NCBI GenBank assembly: GCA_036322835.1
Contig: AP027304.1
Location: 1,550,001-1,614,000, forward strand
Reading direction: 5' to 3'
DNA length: 64,000 nt
Source: Tenuifilaceae bacterium CYCD
GTDB taxonomy: Bacteria; Bacteroidota; Bacteroidia; Bacteroidales; Tenuifilaceae
In this document: one piece after another, positions 1 to 8,495 of the stretch
Position numbering within the stretch: the first letter of the stretch is position 1
Layout of the letters: each line of letters opens with the position of its first letter
Notes under the pieces: model-generated
What the model was told of the DNA's origin: nothing
The model's database searches: none
Seen by the model: only the letters and a program-made list of their open reading frames with translations
Translations under genes and position numbers: made by a program

Positions 1-288
1 GGGCAATACAACTCCTTTGTAATAGTTAGCATTACCACCTATACCTATATATAAATTATGTTTTTCTTTGCTAACAATATTGAAGCATAAAACTAGTTCT
101 GGAGTAATATCTTCTAAAGATGTATTACTATATAGCCTCAGTTCTGTCCATAATTTATTTGCTTTATAAGCAACACCTATTTTTGAAAGACTTGATGAAT
201 AATAGGATAGACTGATTTGAGAAAAAACACTTTTCTGGATGCCTAATGCTACAATTAACGTGAAAATAAAAACAAATAATTTTTTCAT
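1..288 (-). CDS. Secreted or outer-membrane protein, 3' end beyond window
   Basis: Ninety-six codons are visible, starting at an ATG at 286-288 and open to the window edge. The N-terminus (MKKLFVFIFTLIVALG, then a possible cleavage near VFSQ) is a clear Sec signal peptide. What follows alternates polar and hydrophobic residues (ISLSYYSSS, LWTELRLYS, LYIGIGGNA) in the way of outer-membrane beta-strands, so a beta-barrel or periplasmic beta protein is likely. It lies 114 bases downstream of the lipoprotein gene at 403-1713 on the same strand and probably belongs to the same cassette (C17). No family is recognised. It is partial because the window ends, not because it is broken. Confidence 0.7.
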   Translation of the reverse strand, partial: MKKLFVFIFTLIVALGIQKSVFSQISLSYYSSSLSKIGVAYKANKLWTELRLYSNTSLEDITPELVLCFNIVSKEKHNLYIGIGGNANYYKGVVLP

Positions 289-402
289 ACTAATATATTG
301 AAATTTATTTATGGTTAATTATGTTATAAGTATAAAACACCTGATTATTCTAGGCCAAATTTATGAAAATAATCAGATGTTTTATTACAAAAATACCAAG
401 TT

Positions 403-1713
403 TTATTGTTGATTAACCCAGAATCTAACAATTCCTGTATTATATTCAGAGCCTTCCCCGGATGTGCTATCATTATAGTCAACAACATCTTCTCCTGCTT
501 CATCATCCTTTTCTCCAATTTTAACAGATACTGTTGTGGTTAGTTGGTCTCCATTTTCAAATTTTGTTGTATAGCCAATATTTAGGGTTGCTTGTGATTC
601 ACTAGGATCTTGCTCTATCCATGTGTATTTCATTGAACTACCAAAATTTGCTTTTATCCATTTAATGATTGGCAAATCTAAATTCTTTGTACGAATTTGG
701 TTATATACTAAATACCTAGAAACCCAGCCATTTTTTGGTAAGACTTTGGTTATTGTTTTTACGGTATGAGTCCCGTTGATTATTTCAGCATATGAGATTA
801 TTACTTTAAATTCTGGTCTCCCACTGGGCCAACTTTCAACTTGCCTCCAAGTTGTTTTACTAACAAATTTGGCTTTATTTAGATAGTCCTTTCCAGTGAG
901 ATAGTCCCTGCTGCCATCCTGTGATGGAGATGGTGTTGTTATGATTTCATCGTCCCCAACCTCTTCGATATCTCCAATATCTATTGGAGTTTCATAATCT
1001 TCAGATAAGTAATAATAGTAATCGTCAGTTTCATAGTAGGGGGTTACCTTTGTGGAATTTTTGTTTATTTTTTTTGGAACTGCAATTAAACTTTCGTTCT
1101 GTGATATTACAATAACAGGTTTATTTGGGACTTCATTGGTAGAAAGGACGGTAGTATTTCCATTAACATCATATGCCAGAATGTTTTCAGTGTCTTCATC
1201 GTAATCTATTGGAAGAACTGCGGTAAGAGGTGTGTAGTTTAGGTCATCCCACTGAACTGTGCTACTATCAAAAACTTCTGGAATTGCAATTTGCAATAAT
1301 GGATATGCTTTAATTATTGAGTCCAATAAATTTGAAAAGTCAACTTCGTTTTTTTGTGAAGTTTTTTTCCCTTCGTTCATTTTGTTTATTATTATCTCTT
1401 TAAAAGATAATTTTTTCCCTCCTTTACTCGTTTCTAGTTTTTCATTTAACGCTTTTGAAAGAAGAATGTCAAAATCACCATCAAATTGCTTAATCGCTTC
1501 ATTTTTCAAAAAGGTTCTGACGCTCTTTTCGTTTAATGATGATGAAATAATTTGGGTTAATTCAACTATTGGCTTGTTTTTCGGATTATTAATAAGACAT
1601 TGCTCAAGACTTGAACTAGATATTTTATTGTCAAGAACGGTTTCATTTTTTTCACATGAGTATAAAGCAATACTTCCAATTAATCCTAAAATAAAAAAAC
1701 TTTTAAGTTTCAT
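403..1713 (-). CDS. Hypothetical lipoprotein, 436 aa
   Basis: The N-terminus MKLKSFFILGLIGSIALYSC is a signal peptide ending in an SPII lipobox (LYSC), so the mature protein is probably anchored to the outer membrane or cell surface. The middle contains a WDDLNYTPL / PVIVIS segment of a kind I associate with Bacteroidota secreted proteins of unknown function. An acidic, Tyr-rich stretch (residues about 225-250) and a beta-rich C-terminal third follow. No catalytic motif is visible. It is the first gene of cassette C17, left of attC 1, preceded by about 600 bases without genes that hold several inverted repeats. Function unknown. Confidence 0.75.
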   Translation of the reverse strand: MKLKSFFILGLIGSIALYSCEKNETVLDNKISSSSLEQCLINNPKNKPIVELTQIISSSLNEKSVRTFLKNEAIKQFDGDFDILLSKALNEKLETSKGGKKLSFKEIIINKMNEGKKTSQKNEVDFSNLLDSIIKAYPLLQIAIPEVFDSSTVQWDDLNYTPLTAVLPIDYDEDTENILAYDVNGNTTVLSTNEVPNKPVIVISQNESLIAVPKKINKNSTKVTPYYETDDYYYYLSEDYETPIDIGDIEEVGDDEIITTPSPSQDGSRDYLTGKDYLNKAKFVSKTTWRQVESWPSGRPEFKVIISYAEIINGTHTVKTITKVLPKNGWVSRYLVYNQIRTKNLDLPIIKWIKANFGSSMKYTWIEQDPSESQATLNIGYTTKFENGDQLTTTVSVKIGEKDDEAGEDVVDYNDSTSGEGSEYNTGIVRFWVNQQ

Positions 1714-1789
1714 TTTTTTGTTTTTTGATTTTCTACTCTTATGGTTTTTCGATTCACCCCGTTTTATGGTTTCTGGTCTCCATAGTAAT

Positions 1790-1881
1790 ATACATTAGTA
1801 AAAGAAACTAATGTATGACTACTAACTACTATTAATCTATGGTTACAACATCAACATAGGGTGGTTAGCCCTTAATAGTAG
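1790..1881. repeat. Two nested inverted repeats upstream of lipoprotein gene
   Basis: ATACATTAGT (1790-1799) is repeated inverted at 1807-1816 with a 7-base loop. CTACTATTAA (1826-1835) is repeated inverted at 1872-1881, enclosing a CTATG/CATAG pair. Both lie 75-170 bases upstream of the start codon at 1713, inside an otherwise empty stretch (1714-2321). They could be operators or a structured leader. No U-tract follows, so a terminator is unlikely. Confidence 0.45.
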
Positions 1882-2095
1882 CAATAAATCTTATGTTATT
1901 TTATAACCTGTTATATTTTAATTTGTTATTCAAATAGTTTTTTGTTGTGTAATTTTTTTATATTTAATAAGGATTGAGTGTAAATTGTTACCTATTTTAA
2001 TGGTAAAAAATTATATTATTTTATAAGTAACTCAAAATGAGTTTGTTAAAATGAAAGTTTGAATTTGTAAAAGCATACTGAAAAATGCATTATTG

Positions 2096-2242
2096 CAGTT
2101 CTTTTGCAAGCAAAGGGTTTGGGGTGGGTTTGTGCGTGCTTGCAAAAGTTCTGCAATGTGCAGTGGGTTTCTTAATCCCAAATGCGCCCGCAGGGCGCAA
2201 GGCGCGTGGGCAAAAAAATTAAAACCCTTTGCAAAAGGGTTT
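2096..2242. repeat. G-rich hairpin element in empty 5' part of cassette C17
   Basis: CTTTTGCAAGCA (2101-2112) and its exact inverted copy (2137-2148) flank a G-rich loop. They are followed by TGCGCCC/GGGCGCA (2183-2199) and a terminator-like AAACCCTTT/AAAGGGTTT stem (2222-2242). Related elements with different but still complementary stems occur at 3961-4045 and 7195-7290. A 64-codon rightward ORF across this stretch is not believed to be a gene. Confidence 0.55.
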
Positions 2243-2321
2243 GTTTTCTTCTTTGTCTTTATCTTCCGTGAATTAAATTACGAATGAATATGAAGTATCA
2301 TCGAAATGTTTTTAACCTTGC

Positions 2322-2455
2322 TGCTAACGGTCGGCAGTTGCTTACGCTGGGGAGTTAAACTTCAGCAGCGTCATCACCCGCTAAACCGAAACTAAATTAG
2401 TAATAATTTTAGTATCTGTATCATCAGCCCCAGTGAAAGAAACTGCTTGTTAGCA
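2322..2455 (-). repeat. attC-like site 1 (family A)
   Basis: Outer boxes are TGCTAAC (2322-2328) and GTTAGCA (2449-2455), with inner arms CGGCAGTTGC and the partner AACTGC, and central GCTGGGG/CCCCAGT. Its right end, GTTAGCACAC, complements the left end of site 2 across the gene at 2463-2960. Its left end extends differently (GCTGCTAAC), pairing with a site outside the window. Confidence 0.85.
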
Positions 2456-2462
2456 CACGTTT

Positions 2463-2960
2463 TTATTTTTTTATTTTTCCTTTCAAAAAGTCTACAAAGT
2501 CATTCATTTCTTTTGAGTCTTGAAAAACCCTCTTTGGAATAACATAGGCTGCAATTTTGTCAACAAATAAAAATATGTATTTTTTGTTTTCTTCGATTGA
2601 CTTAAATGCATTCCATTTAGTAAAGGATTCGCTGTTAGTTGAAATTTGCTTAAGCCCTTCTTCAGAGAATATATATGTTTTTTCTTCTAAAATCGAACCG
2701 TTTTCGTCAGGCATTTTCCTTATTTTTAGAAAAGCTATTCCATAAATAAGTAAGTATAAAGTTGACCAAAGTATCGAAAAAACAATTAGTTCAATAAGGA
2801 TTGCTATAAAATCTAAAGGTTGATTGTAATTCAATAATACAATCCATAAAAGTGTAATGACGATAACGAAAATGAGATTTCGTTTTATTCTCGTTTTAAA
2901 GAGAATATATTTATTAAACTCTAAATAATCTTGTCTTGTGAGTTGTGATTTAAATTCCAT
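2463..2960 (-). CDS. YcxB-like membrane protein (cassette C16)
   Basis: This is a 165-residue protein with two predicted membrane segments (about residues 29-45 and 52-78). A soluble C-terminal part follows, with the pattern FSEEGLKQ, then W-N, then IPKRVF, which matches the YcxB-like C-terminal domain. That family is widespread, small and of unknown function, often proposed to be a membrane-anchored regulator. It is the only gene between attC 1 and attC 2. The stop codon lies 7 bases from the attC box and the start about 55 bases from the other end, leaving little room for its own promoter. I trust the family call moderately. Confidence 0.75.
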   Translation of the reverse strand: MEFKSQLTRQDYLEFNKYILFKTRIKRNLIFVIVITLLWIVLLNYNQPLDFIAILIELIVFSILWSTLYLLIYGIAFLKIRKMPDENGSILEEKTYIFSEEGLKQISTNSESFTKWNAFKSIEENKKYIFLFVDKIAAYVIPKRVFQDSKEMNDFVDFLKGKIKK

Positions 2961-3014
2961 AGTTTTATTATTATTTGCTCTATTACTAAAAGTTAATGGC
3001 TTTTTCTAGATGTG

Positions 3015-3144
3015 TGCTAACGGCCGAGTGTTGATTTTGTTTGGGAGTTACCTCCAGCGTTGTCATCACCCGAGAGTAAAATTAGTAAAAGGGAAGAACT
3101 CTGCAAACGGAATCAGCCCAAATAAAATTAACACTTTGTTAGCA
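3015..3144 (-). repeat. attC-like site 2 (family B)
   Basis: Boxes are TGCTAAC (3015-3021) and GTTAGCA (3138-3144). The arms begin GGCCGAGTGTTGATTTTG and are answered by AAATTAACACTTTG. The right end GTTAGCACACGTGGG complements the left end of site 3 at 14 of 15 bases across the toxin-antitoxin pair. Sites 4 and 9 share this arm sequence. Confidence 0.85.
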
Positions 3145-3152
3145 CACGTGGG

Positions 3153-3449
3153 TTAAAACCTTTTCCGTTTAGGATTTTGTCTGTTGTCAAAGAAGTTTAA
3201 TAGGATAATTTTATCTTCTTTGATTTTGTAGAAGAGCGTTAACTGCTTAACAATCACAAAGCCACGAATTTCTCTTTCTGCGTGTTCAACACTTCCGATT
3301 TCAGGAAATTCTACCAGTATATCAAGAAAATCATAAACCTTTTTCACAAAAGCTCGTGCAACAACTTCGCCCCATTCTTCGTCGATATAGCTAATGATTT
3401 TGTCGAATTTATTGTCAGCTCGTTTTGACCAATAAATTGTTAAAGCCAT
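3153..3449 (-). CDS. ParE/RelE-family toxin (cassette C15)
   Basis: This 98-residue basic protein has the ParE/RelE layout: an N-terminal strand (ALTIYWSKRA), two helices (KFDKIISYIDEEWG and ARAFVKKVYDFLDIL), FPEIGS, then strands with REIRGFVIVKQLTLFYKI and a C-terminal FFDNRQNPKR. ParE members poison gyrase and RelE members cleave mRNA on the ribosome; which applies here cannot be told. The start overlaps the last 10 bases of the upstream antitoxin gene (3440-3697), the usual arrangement for antitoxin-first pairs. In cassette arrays such pairs are thought to stabilise the array against loss. Confidence 0.88.
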   Translation of the reverse strand: MALTIYWSKRADNKFDKIISYIDEEWGEVVARAFVKKVYDFLDILVEFPEIGSVEHAEREIRGFVIVKQLTLFYKIKEDKIILLNFFDNRQNPKRKRF

Positions 3450-3697
3450 TTCTTATGCTTTTTTTGAATTTCTGTATGCGAAATAAGGTTGGATAGGTCG
3501 TCTGACTCAATGTCAGCTCGGATTAGTTCATCTTGTTCCTCTTCGCTAAGTCTTCCCCAAAGTTTACCATCAGACTTCTCTTTCGTTCTTGCCATTATAG
3601 CATAGAACTTTGACAGTATATTGTCATTATTAATACTATCGATAAGGAGATGAAAGTTGTTTTTTAACTCAATCGTATTCATAATTTTTTTCTTCAA
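3440..3697 (-). CDS. Antitoxin partner of ParE-type toxin (cassette C15)
   Basis: This is an 85-residue charged protein directly upstream of the toxin at 3153-3449 and overlapping it by 10 bases. Residues 1-30 (TIELKNNFHLLIDSINND) are predicted helical and resemble the N-terminus of Bacteroidota antitoxins paired with ParE. The acidic segment LSEEEQDELIRADIESDD could wrap the toxin. A second possible start (MNTIEL) lies 15 bases downstream at 3682 and would also fit. Function is inferred from position and composition rather than from a DNA-binding motif, which is not obvious. Confidence 0.8.
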   Translation of the reverse strand: MKKKIMNTIELKNNFHLLIDSINNDNILSKFYAIMARTKEKSDGKLWGRLSEEEQDELIRADIESDDLSNLISHTEIQKKHKKWL

Positions 3698-3749
3698 AAA
3701 TACGAATTTTGGTATAAGAATGCAATAGTTCGTGGTCTTCCCCCATGTG

Positions 3750-3881
3750 TGCTAACGGTCGCAAATTGGTTGCGTTTGGGAGCAAAGAACCGTTTCCTTA
3801 TCCCCTGCTAATTAAAACCTAAAGTACGAAAAACTTTCATTTCTGCATCTCTGCCCAAATGCAATTAATTTGCTGTTGGCA
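3750..3881 (-). repeat. attC-like site 3
   Basis: Boxes are TGCTAAC (3750-3756) and GTTGGCA (3875-3881). The two boxes do not match each other fully, whereas each matches the cassette end it faces: right end GTTGGCAGC against GCTGCCAAC at site 4. Inner arms are GCAAATTGGTTGCGTTTGGG and CCCAAATGCAATTAATTTGC. Confidence 0.83.
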
Positions 3882-3960
3882 GCTGGGTATTATCTAAGCA
3901 GGGCATTACTTTCTAGTTACAATTCACATGCTTGCGAGTGACGTTGGGGCGTTGAACGGA

Positions 3961-4045
3961 TTGGAAGGCTCTTTGGCAAAAGTGGATTGAGGGGCGGGAG
4001 GGTCTTTTGCCAATGTGCCTGACAATGAAGGGAGGGGTGGGCTAG
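3961..4045. repeat. G-rich hairpin element downstream of C14 gene
   Basis: TTGGCAAAAG (3973-3982) and CTTTTGCCAA (4004-4013) form a perfect stem around a G-rich loop, preceded by GGAAGGCTCTTT and followed by AATGTGCCTGA. The same flanks surround a different stem at 7208-7251. It lies in the 413-base stretch between attC 3 and the gene at 4295, where I see nothing else except the hairpin at 4260-4288. Confidence 0.6.
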
Positions 4046-4259
4046 TTTACTCCTAATCGTATGTCAATAATTTTGTGTCATTTTTTGAAAGCAAGGTCTT
4101 AAATCGAGAGGAAATGGTTTGAGTTCCAATTTTTGTCATGGGTATGTTCCTAACTTAAGTTAAGAGCTTTTCAAAACCAACTGGCGACTTTTTTTTAAAA
4201 AACTATTTGATTTCCATTCATCTTCAAATAGTACCTTAATGTGTTTGGTTTTGTTAATG

Positions 4260-4288
4260 AGAAGGGGTTACAGTAAGCAACCCCTTCT
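4260..4288 (-). terminator. Stem-loop just after the 788-aa gene
   Basis: AGAAGGGGTT (4260-4269) and AACCCCTTCT (4279-4288) form a 10-base perfect stem 6 bases past the stop codon of the gene at 4295-6661. There is no strong U-tract on the leftward strand, so termination is plausible but not certain. Confidence 0.5.
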
Positions 4289-4294
4289 ATCTAA

Positions 4295-6661
4295 TTATAA
4301 CTTAACCATCTTTTGTGTATTAATCTTCCCTTTTGAATCAATAATTCGTATCAAGTAAATTCCCTTAGATAAATTCTTGGTGTCAAGTGTTATGATTTCA
4401 TTACCATAACAAAAAGAGGTTCCCAAAATCTGACCTGTGAGGTTTGTTATTTCAACCCTTGAAATATCCGTCCCATTAGTTATTTTTATAAAAGAGTTGA
4501 ATGGGTTCGGATAAAGTTTGACAATTTTCCCATCAACCGCGGGGTTATATATACCAGTTGCTACTTCAAACTCTACCGAAACGTTAGCAGTAGCAGAAAT
4601 ATTAGAAAGCGTATAACTATTCGTTTGATTTCCAGAAACAACAACACTATTAACCTTCCACTCTTTTACTATGTAACCATTATTAGGGGTAGCTGTGAAA
4701 ACAACATTTTTGCCTAGCATAACCAGAATGCCAGAAGTAATTGTATTGCCATCAGCTTTAGCCGTTAGAGTACCATTTGCTCCAACAACACTGAAATTTA
4801 CTGCATTATAAAAATTCGCAACTGAACTAGCAATTAATTGAAAATCTGAACCAATAATTACCTTTTTATTTACATAATCCCAAAAAATTGGTTTATTAGT
4901 AATGTCAGAAATTTTCTGCCAACTTGGTGTGGCTGAACTGCTAGAAAATATGCCAGCATTTGTAGAGATAATTAAAGTTTTATCAGATGATTTTTGGCTG
5001 CTCTCAGCAATTATAATTGAGTTTATACTACAGTTTGTAGGTATGTTTAACGAAATATCAACCCAAGTTACCCCATCATCAATGCTTTTATACACTTTAC
5101 TCTGATTCGTTCCGTATAAAACATTATCTTGTTTTGTTATTTTTTGTAATACTTGTGAACTTTTTTTTATCCAAGTATCTCCATTATTTATTGACTTGTA
5201 TATTCCATCATAGGTGTAATTAGAAGCTAAAATTGCATATATTGTATCTTTTAAAGAATACATGTCATACACATAAGGAGAGTTGATTTTCTTCCAAGTT
5301 TTACCACCATCAAAAGTTCTAATTAATCCATCCATGTAGGTACACCCATAAATTGTATCATTTGTTCCATTGGACTTTAAAATGCCGACCGTAGAGCTAA
5401 CAATTTGAGGGAACATTGGGTCTGAGGACAAAGCAAGTTTACCCCAACTAATACCGCCATCAATTGACTTGTAAATTGAACCAGATGTATAACCTGACAC
5501 ATAGGCATCGCCATTAGGAGTTACGACTATATCTTCTAGAGTTTGATATTCATCATATAATCCAATAGTGTTATCAGTCCATGTTTTGCAATTATCAATA
5601 GATTTAAATACACCCCAAGTAGGACTGTTTGGTCCACCACCCATTCCTAATAATGTCCATACAACACCTTTAGAATCCATTTGAACTCTTAAAACATCAT
5701 GAGGGATAATATTATTAAATCCATTGTTAAAATCAGACCATGTTTGACCATTATCAAGGCTATTATTAAAACCTCTAGCACCAACAGATATAAATAAATT
5801 ATTACCTTTTCCTGAAAAACCATCTATGGATTGTTCTACAAAAAAACTAAAACCTGTATTTAACTTAGTGAAAGTTAAACCATCATCCTTGCTTATATAA
5901 TAACCTGATACACTTTGTTGGTCTTTTACCAGTGCGAAAACATTATTGTTAATTAGGGAAATGCTGTAAACTCCTTTTCCTGAAGGTAAACCTTGAGATT
6001 TTATCCAAGTCTCACCACCATCGCTTGAGGTATAACACCCACCCCAATATGTTCCGACATACAACTTGTTATTCTTTGAATTTAGTTCAGCAGGTGTTGA
6101 ATTTTCTCCAACATTTGCCCATTTTGTGTTAGTCCAAGTAACACCATCATCTGTACTTTTAATGATATTGCGATCATATAACGAAATATAAATAGTTCCA
6201 TCAGAGGTGGTCGTAATATCTTTCCCTTCATACAACATCTTCCATGTGTCATTAGTCAGGGTGTAGTTTTTTCTATATATTTTACTATTGCCACTCCAAC
6301 TTGAATTCAATGAAAATTTGAGGTAAACATAATTACCACAGATTTCCCCAATTGACCCAGCATCAGATGGTTTTGAAATACTAGACCATGTTAATCCATT
6401 GTCTTTACTTACTTTGATTCCATTTGCATAAAAAACCCAAATATTATTCTGGTTATCAATTTTCATATCTGTTAAATCAGTTGAATTTAAATAGCACATC
6501 TTTTGCCAAACACCATCATGAATTTGGTAAAGTGTATCATGAACATTAGACAAAACAGCAATTCCATTATCAGAAGATGATAACACACCACTCCATGTTG
6601 TTTGAGCTTGTAAATTAGCTATTACAACAAAAGACATAATAAATGTAAATAGTACTTTCAT
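4295..6661 (-). CDS. T9SS-exported BNR/Asp-box repeat protein (cassette C14)
   Basis: This 788-residue protein has a signal peptide (MKVLFTFIMSFVVIANLQAQ). A long series of Asp-box repeats follows (for example SSDGGETW, SIDGGISW, TFDGGKTW, SIDDGVTW), the hallmark of sialidase/YCF48-type beta-propellers. Near residues 640-700 is an InlB B-repeat-like domain (NGYIVKEWKV, then ANVSVEFE). The last 75 residues are a type IX secretion sorting domain (KLYPNPF, then LSKGIYLIRI, then QKMVKL). No sialidase active-site Arg triad was checked, so enzymatic function is not claimed; binding at the cell surface is equally possible. It is one of the longest single-gene cassettes in the array. Confidence 0.88.
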   Translation of the reverse strand: MKVLFTFIMSFVVIANLQAQTTWSGVLSSSDNGIAVLSNVHDTLYQIHDGVWQKMCYLNSTDLTDMKIDNQNNIWVFYANGIKVSKDNGLTWSSISKPSDAGSIGEICGNYVYLKFSLNSSWSGNSKIYRKNYTLTNDTWKMLYEGKDITTTSDGTIYISLYDRNIIKSTDDGVTWTNTKWANVGENSTPAELNSKNNKLYVGTYWGGCYTSSDGGETWIKSQGLPSGKGVYSISLINNNVFALVKDQQSVSGYYISKDDGLTFTKLNTGFSFFVEQSIDGFSGKGNNLFISVGARGFNNSLDNGQTWSDFNNGFNNIIPHDVLRVQMDSKGVVWTLLGMGGGPNSPTWGVFKSIDNCKTWTDNTIGLYDEYQTLEDIVVTPNGDAYVSGYTSGSIYKSIDGGISWGKLALSSDPMFPQIVSSTVGILKSNGTNDTIYGCTYMDGLIRTFDGGKTWKKINSPYVYDMYSLKDTIYAILASNYTYDGIYKSINNGDTWIKKSSQVLQKITKQDNVLYGTNQSKVYKSIDDGVTWVDISLNIPTNCSINSIIIAESSQKSSDKTLIISTNAGIFSSSSATPSWQKISDITNKPIFWDYVNKKVIIGSDFQLIASSVANFYNAVNFSVVGANGTLTAKADGNTITSGILVMLGKNVVFTATPNNGYIVKEWKVNSVVVSGNQTNSYTLSNISATANVSVEFEVATGIYNPAVDGKIVKLYPNPFNSFIKITNGTDISRVEITNLTGQILGTSFCYGNEIITLDTKNLSKGIYLIRIIDSKGKINTQKMVKL

Positions 6662-6834
6662 GTTATTAGTATATAAGAATAATAGGTTATTTATCGATTG
6701 TTAATTTTTTATAAAAAAAGCCAGGAATATTTATTTCCTTAAAAAATAAATATAATCAAAGTTTTCTTTGCTTTACCCAAAGTCAGTAAAAATAATTTGC
6801 TTTAAATAGAAACTTGTACAAAAACATTCCAACA

Positions 6835-6935
6835 AAGCGAGCGGGAGGCAAAAAAAAAACAGTGTATGGCAGCGCAGGGGGGCATGCAGGGTAAGGGCTG
6901 ACATACTCTGCTTTTGTGGGTAGGCTGTCTTTTCT
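6835..6935. repeat. G-rich repeat element upstream of C14 gene
   Basis: This sits in the 322-base stretch between the start at 6661 and attC 4. It contains GGCATGCAGGG, GGGCTG and CTTTTGTGGG in the same order as a similar stretch at 11878-11960 in the neighbouring cassette. A 109-codon ORF through it and attC 4 is not considered a gene. Confidence 0.4.
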
Positions 6936-6983
6936 TTCTGTTTCGCTTTCGAGAGATTTATCATTTTCGTCAAGTTACCTTGC

Positions 6984-7112
6984 TGCCAACGGTCGAGTGT
7001 TGATTTTGTTTGGGAGTTATCTCCAGCGTTGTCATCACCCGAAGTAAAGTTAGTAAAAGAGAATAACCTTGCAAACGGAATTAGCCCAAATAAAATTAAC
7101 ACTTTGTTAGCA
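6984..7112 (-). repeat. attC-like site 4 (family B)
   Basis: Boxes are TGCCAAC (6984-6990) and GTTAGCA (7106-7112). The arms GGTCGAGTGTTGATTTTG and AAATTAACACTTTG are nearly identical to sites 2 and 9. The right end GTTAGCAAC complements GTTGCTAAC of site 5, across the four-gene cassette of about 4.9 kb. Confidence 0.85.
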
Positions 7113-7194
7113 ACTGGCCTTTTTTCCTATTATCAAATATTTTCTTAATTTTCATTGAAACAGCAAAGTTTCTTGGTGTGTTAGGGCGGGAAGG

Positions 7195-7290
7195 GCAGGA
7201 AGGCTCTTTTGCAAGCCTTGAATTGAGGGAGGCTTTGTGAGGGCTTGCAAATGTGCCTGATTGCTAAGGGATGGGTGAGTTGGCTAGCGA
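7195..7290. repeat. G-rich hairpin element at 3' end of cassette C13
   Basis: TTTGCAAGCC (7208-7217) pairs with GGCTTGCAAA (7242-7251). The flanks GGAAGGCTCTTT and AATGTGCCTGA are shared with the element at 3961-4045, although the stem sequence differs. It lies between the MORN-like gene and attC 4. Confidence 0.6.
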
Positions 7291-7402
7291 GGTTGATTGT
7301 CATCTTTGTAAGTGTCAATTTCAAAAAACGATGAATTGTGGGTATGGAAGCCTCTCCAATCTTTGAAGTTTTACATTTTTCTTACGAAACATACAGATAG
7401 GA

Positions 7403-8401
7403 TTACTCTGTTTTTCTGAATATGTAGAACTTTCCTTCGTTGCGGATGTTTACCCAGCCTGAATCCTGAATAAGATCGTGAGTGGTTTCGTCATAAATTG
7501 ATGATTGGTAGTAATAAGTGTCATCGCCAGAAATATATCTATGCCTGAAATCCTTATCGTTGAAAGATTGATTGAAGTTATAGCTATCGTTTTCTACAGC
7601 ATTGATTGTGTCGACTTTTATATGATAGTTATTTAGTTCAGCAGCGGTAATTTTACTAGCGATAAAGTCATTCTTGATTTTGGTCATATCCTCGTTGTCG
7701 ATATCTTTAGAAATAATTCGCCCCGAGGTTATTTCTCTTACTACAAAACTGGTAAAGATTCCGTTTTTAAAAACCACCGATTTTTCTTTTTCTGGACTTT
7801 TGAATATCCATGTACCCGTGAGATTTCCATTGCTATCGAATTGCCCAGTGATTGTGCTGTATTCGTTGTAAGGGGGATTGTTTACAAATTTTATTGCGCC
7901 TACCAATGCTCCATCTTTAAAGTTTGCTGTAACCATTTGAGCAGGGACTGATGAGTATGGCGACCAAGTATAACCAGCAATAGAGTACTGTTTTTCTCTT
8001 TTTTTAATATTGTACTTATATGACCAAATACCATTAGGCTTGCCGTTTGTATATGAGGCTGTTAACGATTTTGTGCCAGTAATGAAAGCCTCGCCGTTTG
8101 TAGGATAATCAGTTAATGTTATGATAAATGTCCATATTCCATCCTTTTTGTTGTGCTTGTAATTCCCTGAAATGGATACTTTTTGCCCACCACCTTCATA
8201 CTTTGACGTGGATGCAAACTTAAATGCTCCATGCTTTATGTATTCGAGGGTTGCTTTGTCCTCGTAGTAACTGTAAGTTGCAAAACCTTTATCGATGGTT
8301 CCATCGTCGTACTCGCTACTAAATGTTTTTGTGTTTTGACAAAAGCCAAGGCTGTATAAGCCAAGCATTGAAATTGCTAAAGAAATAATTTTAGAGTTCA
8401 T
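7403..8401 (-). CDS. Secreted MORN/YwqK-like repeat protein (cassette C13)
   Basis: I chose the ATG at 8401 because it begins a signal peptide (MNSKIISLAISMLGLYSLGF, then CQN); the longer frame to 8488 adds 29 residues that hide it. The mature part contains repeats of the kind Y-x-x-G-x-x-x-G-x-W, such as NYKHNKKDGIWTF, SYTNGKPNGIWSY and QFDSNGNLTGTWIF, typical of MORN-like/YwqK proteins. Such repeats usually act as beta-sheet scaffolds rather than enzymes. It is the last gene of the four-gene cassette, 94 bases after the nuclease gene. With Cys near the cleavage point (GFCQN) it could also be a lipoprotein. Confidence 0.72.
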   Translation of the reverse strand: MNSKIISLAISMLGLYSLGFCQNTKTFSSEYDDGTIDKGFATYSYYEDKATLEYIKHGAFKFASTSKYEGGGQKVSISGNYKHNKKDGIWTFIITLTDYPTNGEAFITGTKSLTASYTNGKPNGIWSYKYNIKKREKQYSIAGYTWSPYSSVPAQMVTANFKDGALVGAIKFVNNPPYNEYSTITGQFDSNGNLTGTWIFKSPEKEKSVVFKNGIFTSFVVREITSGRIISKDIDNEDMTKIKNDFIASKITAAELNNYHIKVDTINAVENDSYNFNQSFNDKDFRHRYISGDDTYYYQSSIYDETTHDLIQDSGWVNIRNEGKFYIFRKTE

Positions 8402-8495
8402 GTGGTTCATTTTTTTGTTAAACATGAAGCTAAGATATTCTAGGTCTATGCCAAAGGATGGCATACCTGCTAAATGTTTTAAAACCACATAGAAT

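Noticed and set aside
2093-2287. Rightward 64-codon ORF
   Set aside because: It coincides with a series of hairpins and reads against the array.
6773-7102. Leftward 109-codon ORF
   Set aside because: It lies across attC 4 and a repeat element; its composition reflects the repeat and it matches nothing.
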